From Xiphydria camelus (Eukaryota > Arthropoda > Insecta > Hymenoptera > Xiphydriidae): a stretch of 64,000 nt of DNA. A program made the position numbers and the translations under genes. The stretch is taken from contig OY783195.1 in the NCBI GenBank assembly GCA_963678675.1, forward strand, positions 29,834,006-29,898,005, given 5' to 3'. Numbering within the stretch: position 1 is the first letter of the stretch; each line of letters begins with the position of its first letter. Below are positions 24,239 to 33,806 of this stretch, piece after piece. The notes below the pieces were generated by a model that saw nothing but the letters and a program-made list of their open reading frames with translations, ran no database searches and was not told the DNA's origin.

Positions 24239-25449
24239 TCAGGAGGTATTCTTCTCTCGCGATATATCCTCTTCATCGATCGCCCAAAATATCTTTTGGC
24301 CACGTGACAATACTTGCGGCTTACAATTCGACGAGATACACTCTTCTTCCTGGTTCCGCAACTTCCGAAATTCCTCCATCTGTGGAAAAACTTCAGCTGG
24401 GGAAACGGCGCGAAGAAACAAATGCATCTCCGCGTTACCTGAGACAGGCTTATCGGTGTGATCAGGGGAAAAATGATCCATTTGACGTCTCTATCGAACG
24501 GGGGCGTGGTGGTAGATCCCTGGTAAACGTAGTAGCCCGTAGATTTTACAGCATTTCGAATCCAACATAACGCATCTGCAAACGAAAAATGGGAGCAAAT
24601 TTTAAGATACCGTTTGCTTAGACAATTCTTCGCGATAAACTCACTTGACGGTATCTTGACTTCGGACCCAACATTAACGATGTTCTTCAAGTTGTCGGTG
24701 ATGTGGTCCAGTAAGGGGTTATTCCAGAATTTGTATTTGTCGGTAACCTGATAATGAAAATACAGCTTCATGTATTCGAAAAGTTGAAAATTAACCGTCT
24801 CTCATTACCAAGAAGAAATATGCGAGAACTGCGAGTCCGTCTTCGTGTTTTTCAGCTTCCTCGCAAGTTAGATATTTTCTGTTCCAATGGATCAGATGTG
24901 CCTCCATGGAGTACCTGTTTACAATTAATTAATAACGAATGACAAGGGACTGTCTAAATACCAAAATCGACGACGACGATGGGATATGTGACGCGAGATT
25001 TCTCACCAAGTACCATTGATCGAATGTTCCGCGCCATTGCAATTATCCCTCCCCCAATGAAAATGTGCATTAAGAAATTCGTACTCCTCGTTAAAAAGTG
25101 GACCACCCGAAATCGTTGAAGGAATCCTATCGCCGCTTAATATTATCTTGGCTAACAAATTTTAATATATTTTTGTATAGAATCAATTTTCACTTAATTA
25201 TAAGTTGGATGCAGTGTTATGAGAAACTCTTGCAGGAGAGGAATAACATCTTTAAAATATATTCTTTTACCAGCTTAAATAAGCGATCAGATATTTGAAC
25301 CAAGTACAAAAGAAAAAGCTGACCTGTGAACCCGTCGTTAATCATTACGGCTTCCCCGTCATTGATCCAATGTCCATTTAGAATTAGAGGTGGATATCTC
25401 ACTGGACACACTGTGCCGTCGTCTATATTAATTGGCGATTTACCGTCCT
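24239..25449 (-). CDS. Alpha-carbonic anhydrase CA-C (zinc ligands intact; first exon not found)
   Basis: Six exons on the minus strand: 25,324-25,449; 25,007-25,151; 24,809-24,914; 24,645-24,747; 24,439-24,575; 24,239-24,379. Phases agree throughout. The zinc ligands are present: AHFHWG (His94, His96) and MEAHLIHWN (His119). The GAEHSING block, a GSTTTPP active-site loop with Thr199, and a C-terminal KPQVLSRGQKIFW segment complete the fold. The His64 proton shuttle is not conserved (NDGF in place of NTGH), so slower turnover is possible. Exon sizes 145, 106, 103 and 137 equal those of CA-B exactly, showing common ancestry. The last intron is only about 59 bp. The exon coding the N-terminus was not identified between 25,450 and 26,150, so secretion cannot be judged. 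Confidence 0.82.
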
Positions 25450-25550
25450 CTACGAAACATAAAACGCGTCAAGTTCCATTCACCCACTACGCTTTAGTTC
25501 GTACAATCGTAAATTTTCACTAAAATATACCCATCATCTCCGCAAATTGC

Positions 25551-26000
25551 AAATTGATGAAAAGAGCGTTAATTCAATCAGACACGATCACTCATCGAAG
25601 TTAGTTGAGACGAGAGAATGGCTCCACGGAAATCATACTCCCTCGCTTTATTCTTTCCACGAATAGTTCAGATTAAATTTGGAATGGAGGTGGGATTCTA
25701 AATCGATGTAATTTTAAAATAGAATCTTATTTTTAGTTACTATTTTTTTATGGTTGGCTACGCATTTGAGTTGGCTATTCTATCCTAGATACAAAAGCAT
25801 ATAGTATTTAAAAATCTCTTTCACATCTATGATAATATTAATAGTAATCGTTGCGAGTTAAAAATTAATGAAAATAGTGTTAATTTGACCCAGTACGATT
25901 ACTGATCGAAGTTGATCGATAAGAAAAAGCCGTCCTCTTGAAAATCATTTTCCTTCGCTTTATTTCTTCCAGGAATAATTCGCATTAAATTTGGAATGAA
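25551..26000. repeat. Direct duplication containing a minus-strand poly(A) signal
   Basis: Two diverged copies about 310 bp apart, 25,551-25,687 and 25,862-26,000, share blocks such as GATGAAAAGAGCGTTAATT, CATCGAAGTTAGTTGA, CTTTATTCTTTCCA and ATTAAATTTGGAATG. Each has TTTATT on the plus strand (25,647 and 25,959), which is AATAAA on the minus strand. The right copy lies about 190 bases past the CA-B stop and is its likely 3' end. The left copy is a duplicate upstream of CA-C. Confidence 0.6.
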
Positions 26001-26152
26001 TTGGTTACGTTGATTTGAAGGTTACTGTGGTTTCTGCCAACGAGAATTTTTTTCTTTAGTTTCCCTCAAACAATAGACAATCGCGCTAACGCTTCTTATC
26101 ACGGTAACTGGTCGCGACAAAGTTAGAAACTTTTATAGCTAGTCGTTATTCT

Positions 26153-27430
26153 TCATTCTACTGCGCTATTCGAAGCGTAGAATATTCGCCTTCCGTTTAA
26201 TCGATGCGGCAATCTGCGGTTGTTCATAATCGGGTCCAACTTGCTGTCGTAAAGACTTCTAAACGCGTTCGCCTGTAATTAAAATTAATCCTCGAAATCT
26301 ATATTTAGTTAGCCGAGGAAGTTTGGTGTAGTTTAATAAAAATGATCGGATCCAGCGTACTTGACGAGCAGAGATTTTAAGGGGTCTATCGACGATTATC
26401 CATGTGACACATTCATGAGTAGGAGGTGTTGTAAGAGAACCGGCATACGTGTAATATCCCGGAGAAAGGCACGCGTCTAGCATCCACCACAAACAATCTA
26501 TTCAGTAAATTGCAATGATAGCTAATTGTTGAATTCAAACATAGTCTCACATATGGAAAAATTAAAATAGCTGTGGAAATGTGACAAATTCCATTTTTTT
26601 CGAACTATCGCTGCTACGCACCAGGAGGAAGATTTACGCTGCTTCTTGTCCTCTTAATTTTTGGCAAATAATCAGTGATCCTCGCAAAAATTGGATTATC
26701 CGACACTCCAGGGCAACCAACTACCTGAGCGAGTATAAATAAATATGTAATAAGGAATTATGAAAAATATTTATGCAAAGAAATAACTGCCTACTTGCAG
26801 AAAATATGATAAAACAGCCATTCCGTCGCGCTTATCGTAACATTTATCTTGTGACCCATATCGAGTGTTCCAATGCATCGCCTGGGCTTCCATGGAAAAC
26901 CTGTATTTGAAATAGCGCATTGGCAATGCGGCAAATTCGTATAACATAGAATAAGATACAACAGAGAGAATTCAGGGAAAATATTCTAAAGCTTAAATTC
27001 TATTTAAATCTTCAGTTTATTGTTACCAATAACCATCTACAGAATGTTCGGCACCCTGAGAATCACTGCCTCCCCAACGAAATTGCATATTCATGAACTC
27101 GTATTCATTATCCTTAAAAGGACCTCCTCTCAATATAGGAATCTTTCTGTTGCCTCCCAATTCGATTTTAACTGGAAACGACGAAGGGAAAAGAGATGGA
27201 TAGTATCAGAAATTCAGAGGAATTAATGAATGCAGAAGTGTTGAAGTTCTTGTCACCCGTTCGACCGGTATTGGTCATCGTCGCAGTTCCCTCGTTCAAC
27301 CAATAGCCGGTCAGTAATAAAGGTGGAAACTTTTTGGGCCAGGTATTGACTCTGTTCAAATCGACGGGTGATTGTTTCCATTTCGGTAGACCCGATGACG
27401 ACGTTGACAGCACCGTTGCAGTCTTTTCCT
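26153..27430 (-). CDS. Carbonic anhydrase-related protein CA-B (all three zinc histidines lost)
   Basis: Six exons on the minus strand: about 27,257-27,430; 27,027-27,171; 26,795-26,900; 26,622-26,724; 26,361-26,497; 26,153-26,272. The fold is clear: KQSPVDL, GAEHSVDGYW, MEAQAMHWN, YTYAGSLTTPP and a C-terminal RLPHRLNGRRIFY. The HFHWG zinc motif reads QFRWG, so His94 is Gln and His96 is Arg; His119 is Gln. Zinc binding and CO2 hydration are therefore not expected. His64 is Arg (NTGR). Splice sites and frame are intact, which argues for a maintained acatalytic protein (CARP-like) and against simple decay. Paired cysteines (CLWWMLDAC) are shared in position with CA-A. The first acceptor is weak and the N-terminal exon was not found. 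Confidence 0.8.
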
Positions 27431-27997
27431 CTCAGGAATTGATTATTCATTAACTTAAACTTTCGAATTGCTGAAGTCTTGTATATATTTTGCTTATACT
27501 TATGCCTCGCTTGTACCTAGTACTCATACACACATGCCCAGTAAATGTATCCTGCTTATTTACAGTAAAACTATGCATGCACGATGAGGGAATGTAAGTC
27601 GCTACATAACCAATATCTTTTCAAAATGCGTTAATTAGAATGTCATGTAACTAACTTGATTTTTTACTTCTTCGCGATATCATTATTATGTTTTTGTACC
27701 TAAATCGAAATTTTGAAAGACATGTTCCTTAAATATATTTTAGATCTAAACACTTCTTCGTATGAAAGTTTTTGAAATAAGGAATGTTCAATTCCTTTTT
27801 TTCCGAGTCGCTTTTATTTCATCTTTCAACGACTTCAGAGCATTTCATTAAACTCATGTAGATGACCTTATCGTGATCTTATTGTATATAGGTAAAATCT
27901 TTCCTACCAATAAATAGGTATAGGTAATGTTCACCTAATATGTTATAGGAATTAGGTGAAATAAAATAAATACCAATTATTTAAAGAAACCGTCCAA

Positions 27998-28003
27998 TTT
28001 ATT
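27998..28003 (-). terminator. Probable poly(A) signal of CA-A
   Basis: TTTATT on the plus strand reads AATAAA on the minus strand, about 110 bases past the CA-A stop codon at 28,112-28,114. Confidence 0.5.
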
Positions 28004-28111
28004 ATGAAAACTATGGAATAACAATTTTACGCAGATTTACTTGTCATAGAATGTTACATTCTTCGTACGATAATTCGTAAAAAATGACATTATTATTATC
28101 AATTAAAACAT

Positions 28112-29590
28112 TCAGCTGACGTAGTGAATTAATCGACCGTTAAGAGCTTGAACCGGCCGATGATTCTCGCGGATATAATTTCCTTCTTTGTCGTGTAAAT
28201 CCCGGAACATCTTCGCCTGACTTTCCGAAATTCTGATCGGTTCGGGGAATACTATCCAGGTGACGCACTCGTGATAAGGGCTGGTCGTTAAAGAACCTTG
28301 ATAGGTGAAGTATCCAGGTGTTTGACACGCCTGCCTCATCCAACAGAGGCAATCTGTAGAATGAAAAATCCATTGAAATAATTCTACTAAAATAACTCGA
28401 AATATAAATTTTAAATCTGATAATGAATCATCATACATAAACGATTTGAAGAATATGATAATAGTCATCGGAAAACTTACTGGCCGGTACATTCACGGAC
28501 GTCCCCGGTTTTATGACTTTGTACAGACTATCGGTAACTTTCGAGAAAAGCGGATTCTCGTCCCAGGCAGGAAGTTGATAGACTTGCAGGAAGTAAGCGC
28601 AAATTGCAATGCCGTCTCGTTTATCCCAGCATTTATCTATATAGTTGTATTTCCGATTCCAATGAATGGCTTGCGCTTCCATGGTAAACCATGTGCCGTT
28701 AAGCGTATGCTCAGCCCCCATGCAGTCCGAAGCACCCCATCGGAATACCACCTCGGACAATTGATAGATATCGTTCTCCAGTGGTCCACCGTGTATCGTG
28801 GCGGGATTTCTGTTACCACCCAGACATATTTGTACTGATCAACAAAACAAAGACATTAATTGATAGGGAAAGAGTTGCAATTCGTTCCACTACTCACATC
28901 TCAAAGTGGAGCATTCTCTAATTTGTTAATATTGATTTGAGATAAAGGTGAAATGCGAACAGGAAGGTATAAAAATTCCTCGACAAGTACCGGTACTTCC
29001 GGTGTTCGTTAATTTGGCTCCACCTTCTTGGCTCCAATGTCCAGTCATCACGAGCGGAGAATATTGTATACCGATCGTGTTATCCTCATCCAAGTCCACA
29101 GGGGATTGACTCCATTTTCTATCGCCATCTGCGAAAGATAACGTTTCATCATTCTACATCAACAACGAAGCGATTTGTGAACGCGAAATTCCTTTACCGG
29201 TGTAGAGCGCCATTATATCACAATCTTCTTGTTACTTCCCGATGGTTCGTTTGAATATTACGAAGATTTAACTCATGGTTGCTACCAATGAAATAAAGAC
29301 AAAGAAGCATTTATTCGAAAAGCAGAAAGAAACAAAATAAGGTGATATATACAGGCGTTACACTTCAGATGGTATTCGATACAAATAAATTCGAATTTCC
29401 TTTATTTCACTCCACTATTTCTTTCCTTGAATTTCTCGTAAATACTTTCTCGAATGTAGTATGCAGGTACAGCTGAACTGAGTACAGTATCATAATATGA
29501 TAAATTAATTTACTTACGCTGGCTGAAATCGAACTCACCAACCACGCGCGGACTCAGGATATAAAAAAATAAGAGATAATAGCACCTCAT
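28112..29590 (-). CDS. Secreted carbonic anhydrase-related protein CA-A (zinc histidines lost)
   Basis: Four exons on the minus strand: 29,518-29,590; 28,991-29,128; 28,481-28,834; 28,112-28,353, giving 268 residues with perfect phase. The first exon encodes a signal peptide (MRCYYLLFFYILSPRVVG) followed by the family start FDFSQHGD, so the protein is predicted secreted. KWSQSPVDL, GAEHTLNGTW, YFTYQGSLTT and ENHRPVQALNGR mark the alpha-CA fold. The zinc motif HFHWG reads VFRWG (His94 to Val, His96 to Arg), and MEAQAIHWN has Gln at 119, so catalysis is not expected. His64 is Ser. Several introns seen in CA-B and CA-C are absent. Extra cysteines (CLCWMRQAC) match the position of those in CA-B, suggesting the two share the ligand losses by descent. 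The 5' end faces HYPK. Confidence 0.88.
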
Positions 29591-29812
29591 GAATTCTGTT
29601 AAATTTTTCTATTATAATAAATATAATGGAAATAATATATGTATTGTGTATTCCACGAATGTTATACACCGCACGTTTCGCGGGCATGATATGCTTGTTC
29701 ATCTATTCGAGAACAGATAGCGCTTCCATCGCGGTATTACTTTGTCGAGTTCCACGTATTGATCCGTTCTTTTTATCACTGGTGTTGCAGATGAGAAGTT
29801 CATCGCGTAAAA
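29591..29812. promoter_or_regulatory. Divergent intergenic region CA-A / HYPK
   Basis: The start codons of CA-A (minus) and HYPK (plus) are 222 bp apart. A GGTGTTGCAG at about 29,781-29,790 could be the acceptor of a HYPK 5' UTR intron. A shared promoter is likely, and it would couple a tissue-variable gene with a housekeeping one. Confidence 0.5.
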
Positions 29813-30567
29813 ATGGACGAAGATGTAAATGGTGACTCTGACGAGGCGCAAAGGGAAAAATCACAGAAGAAAACAGCAAAATATGATAGCGGTGCGGCGG
29901 ATTTAGAGAAGGTTACAGATTATGCGGAGGAAAGAGAAATTTCTTCATCGGACGGATTTTCCTGCGTAAGTTAGTTGCATTTCCATGTGGCTTTCATAAT
30001 TTACAAGTAATTGCTTATTTCATAATACCGATGTGTATTTAATGGTATAAATTAATTACTTCGTGGCCATTACAGTAAAAAAAATGAAGTGAATATTACA
30101 GAAATACTAGCGCAGTATATATAACGTCACTCTAACCTGCTTTCGCCTCTATTTGATTCAAACCAATCGTCCACACTGCGATTCAATGGTCCTAGGTACC
30201 TATATTTAATGTCTAACTCTTACCTTTACTGCAGGCCTTGAGTATTATTGGAGATCGCCGTAACAAAGAAGCTGCCGAGAAAAAGGCAAAGGAAAAGGAA
30301 TTATTGAAGGTGTCGATCAAGAAGGAGGATGTCGATCTTATTGTAAGAATCTATAATAATGAAACAAGTTACTATTTATCGACATAATAAATTAAATGGC
30401 ACAAAAGATTTATTATATGAGTTAGCTTCAACTTTTATATGACTGTTAATAATTTCAATTCTTTATTTCAGATGAGGGAAATGGAAATAAACCGTAATTT
30501 AGCAGAGCAAACACTCAGGGAACACAGAGGGGATGTTGTAGAAGCTCTCATCACATTGACCAACTGA
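29813..30567 (+). CDS. HYPK: HYPK, N-terminal acetyltransferase A regulator / ribosome-associated chaperone
   Basis: Three exons, 29,813-29,965, 30,235-30,342 and 30,472-30,567, all phase 0, giving 118 residues, close to the usual HYPK length. The acidic N-terminal part (SDEAQREKSQKK) is followed by a helical basic region (GDRRNKEAAEKKAKEKELLK). The C-terminal UBA-like domain (KKEDVDLIMREMEINRNLAE, then LREHRGDVVEALITLTN) is nearly invariant in the family. Family knowledge: HYPK binds the NatA complex (NAA10/NAA15) at the ribosome, tunes N-terminal acetylation and reduces aggregation of polyglutamine proteins. No signal peptide or membrane segment. A canonical poly(A) signal follows. Confidence 0.95.
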
Positions 30568-30673
30568 ACCTTAGATAATTAAGCCCTTTCTTCTTACAAT
30601 TCCAAAATTTCCTTTGTAAATTGTGAGCAATATTGGAATCTTGTAAGGGAAACTTTTGTTATGAGTATTTATT

Positions 30674-30679
30674 AATAAA
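30674..30679 (+). terminator. Poly(A) signal of HYPK
   Basis: AATAAA about 107 bases after the HYPK stop codon. Confidence 0.75.
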
Positions 30680-30689
30680 GATTATGAAA

Positions 30690-31651
30690 TCGTCATGAAA
30701 TATGCGCTCTGTATTTCCAGCCTTACAAATGTTACAAATATAGAAGTAGTTTTGTATAACATAAAATTTTTAAGAAAAGGAATGAAAAAACACCCTTATT
30801 TTTTGGATGATTTGAGAATCAATTTAGGTAGCCATTTAATAAAAGTAAAAATTCTACCTCTTAACTTGTAGAAATCAGCTCAAAACTGCTCTCGAATTTT
30901 AACTCAAGATCGTATATGTATCCTTCAAAGTATTTCAACATTTACACAAATTTGGTGGTATGGCTTATATCGGATTAGAGCACTTAGAAAAAAAGGACTT
31001 AATTTTAAGGACTTTAACTCATTGAGTAAAAGAGGATGTATACTCGTAGCGCTCATGCACTCATCAATTCATCCCATTCTCTATTTCACGCGTAGTGAAA
31101 CAAAGAATATAGATATTCAAATATTTTCACAATGTCCAAGTAAGCAACATCTATCCCACTATGAAAAACAAGTAATCCACATCCTAAATTCTGATATCAA
31201 ACTCGATTATTATTCTATCAAAGTTTCCAGAGGCACCTTATCTTATTCGCAAAGTATCATTGTGGTAGTTAAGGTCAGATAAAGTGGATTTTTCCACTCT
31301 GAGCTCTTCTCGTCTTGTCTTTTCCTCTCTTTTCTTACAGATCTTGACTTCGCAAAGTGTGAGTAATACGTTAAAATATTATATGCTTGTTAAAAAATGA
31401 ACAATTTAAAATACATCGATGGTATTGAAAAGCGGGTGTACAGCTGTTGGCTGTTATCAGTTATTGCTCCGATATCGCGTGTATGTACAATACGTAAGTG
31501 TATATACACACATCAACAAAATGGAAGGCCTTACCAGAGCCTGGTAAATGTATCTCAGCCTTGTAAGTCCCTGATAATAGAAAGAATAAGACGTTGATTT
31601 CGGAATCGGTGACGTTGACATCGGTGTCTCTTCGATTTTCGTAAATCTACC
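30690..31651. other. Intergenic spacer
   Basis: AT-rich sequence with no recognised gene. The last few hundred bases must contain the promoter and 5' UTR of the cysteine-rich membrane protein gene that follows. Confidence 0.45.
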
Positions 31652-33492
31652 ATGAGGATTTCTTTCTACGGGTTTTCGGGATTTTACCTAACGTTACTGC
31701 AATCAATTAGTGAAACAGGTGAGTTTAAATAGAAAGTACTAGCAATTAAGCGCACCTCTTTCGTTTCCCTTTCATGCGATATATGAAACATAAGATAGCA
31801 AGTTTATTCGATCAAAAGTCTCTGAACTAGTTCGCCTTCCAATTGCTATTATAAATTGGCATTCCAATTCATTATTTACGACGTTGTAACCAGATTTAAG
31901 TGCTTAACTTTACTAGTGGTTCTACAAAAAATATTACGTAATGTAGTTTATACTTATAAATGGATGAAGCATTCGGACTTATTGCCCGCACTTATGAAAT
32001 GTATAGAAAATTAATAAAGTATTATAATTTATAAAGACAAGGGCCTGCTCAGGGTTCACGAAAAGCCCACTGTACCAAGGCTGGGTTAACAAGTTATTTG
32101 GCATTCACGTTGTAATGCTTTTGAGTAAAAATATAGACATTCATTTTTTTATAGATTCGTTTCACCACTCTCTAGGACACCCACAGAACTTTGCTACCTT
32201 GGCGGCATACAACATGGCCTTAAATATTGAAACCGATAGCATCTACACAAACTGTTCTATCAGTTCTAAAAATATTCCTTCCTGCACCTGCATGGAATAC
32301 ATCGGTGATCTTCCAACCAATCTTCTATATTTCTAAGCTATTTGCTAAACGTCTCTTTTATCAGATATGACTATGAGATATGCTGAACCATTTGTACGTG
32401 CCACATTCGTGAAATCGTGTGATTTTTACATGGCTATATCTTACAGGGTTTGGACGATACACAATCTGTTGTACGGCACCTCGAACAATGTGCTGTCATT
32501 GTTATGCCAATTGTAGCTTAGCGTGCGGGTAACTACATACCTGTAAATATATACATTTACCACATGTACCACTCGTTGCATGCAGTCCAACCTCCCACAA
32601 TGAAGCTATTTTGGGAAAAAGTTTCTCCTTGCAACTCGTCCTTAAAGTCCTTACAAGGCACTGTAAGACATTGTAGGGAATAAATACGATTCTATATGAA
32701 ACTTGAATACAATTTCTATACGCATCACTCGAGGCCAATAAACAATATAGAATTGTATACATTTTTGATGAGTTTAAAATTACTTCAACGCGCAAATGTA
32801 AACAATGAGATTGTAGAAATTTTTAACGAGTTACAGCAAACAAGAAAACGCGGCTTGAAAAATCGGCATAATAAAATAATAAAATATCCAGGGAACAACA
32901 TCTTGGGAGGTTGGACAGTATTGAGATTCCGATTATATATTTCTGATAGTTCTCTCTTGAATAATCTTACACGTGTATCTATCACTTTGCAAATTAATTA
33001 TTTCATATCACGCGCCGTAATATTCACGGCACTTTCGAATTTCAGACAAAACTGGAAGCTAATGAATTTCATTCAACTTGGCATGTCCACCATACTCCTA
33101 TTTGGTGTTATCGCCACAATAATTCTTTTCTTCAGAATCTGTACGAGGTACGGTATCATCATATGTGATTTCTAAACCAAACGTAATTTCATATTTGGCA
33201 TTAAATTTCTCGTTCCATCGCATTAAAAGTAACGCAATTGAAACATTCTTCAAATACGACAGTAATACGTTCTTTTTGCAGTAAAAATCTTTTATCTAGA
33301 AGAACACCAGAACCGAGAACTGATTTGTTATCTACCGAATACGACGATACCATTAGTATTAGCTCCTTGCAACGGTATATTTCGGAGCGATTGCGAGATC
33401 GACCTCCGCGCTACAACGAAATTTATCAGGTTCCGCCGACAAACACCGACACGAACGGGGTGTGTATTCAAAGACTTGATACAGATGTTTAA
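31652..33492 (+). CDS. Small type I membrane protein, cysteine-rich ectodomain, PPxY tail
   Basis: Five exons reconstructed from GT-AG signals with matching phase: 31,652-31,718; 32,155-32,304; 32,447-32,528; 33,046-33,147; 33,282-33,492, giving 203 residues. The N-terminal 20 residues are hydrophobic (FYGFSGFYLTLLQ), a likely signal peptide. The ectodomain has ten cysteines in about 45 residues, including CTC, CC, CC-HC and C-x5-C spacings (for example YTICCTAPRTMCCHC). A transmembrane segment follows (FIQLGMSTILLFGVIATIIL), then a basic stop-transfer and a tail of about 75 residues with RPPRYNEIY, a PPxY motif expected to bind WW domains of Nedd4-type ligases. The order signal - Cys cluster - TM - PPxY tail resembles Shisa and WBP1/VOPP1 families, but no family is certain. 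Exons are too short to be noticed individually. Confidence 0.7.
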
Positions 33493-33806
33493 TATCCCTT
33501 AGTAGCTGATATACCAGTGTTTCACCAATCGCCCAATCAAACCCAAGCACACCGATTAACGGAAATGTAAATGCCGCAAATTTGATTTCATGTACAGGTA
33601 ACGATACCAGAGGCACCGCCGGCTTACCCACGACTACTGGAGAGAGAGGATCGGACACCGGCCCCAAATATGATCGATACCAACACAAATGTAGAATCAA
33701 CAATACCTCGCAGGCCTCCAGTAGTTCATCATATGTAGGTGTATAGTTTAGGATTTTTCGGAATATAGATCCCGTAAGGTAGAAAGTGAAATTGCAGTAC
33801 ACTTAC

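Noticed and set aside
29198..29213. Alternative tiny first exon (MALYT) for CA-A without a signal peptide
   Set aside because: Phase-compatible, but the exon at 29,518-29,590 gives a signal peptide and restores the family FDFSQHGD start, so it is preferred. Use of both cannot be excluded.
32696..33045. Left part of a 159-codon open frame that contains the transmembrane exon
   Set aside because: Only the part from 33,046 carries a phase-compatible exon. The left part cannot be joined in frame to the cysteine-rich exons and is read as intron.
33359..33802. 147-codon minus-strand open frame considered as the EFA6 C-terminal coiled-coil
   Set aside because: It shows none of the conserved coiled-coil residues and overlaps the last exon of the plus-strand membrane protein gene.
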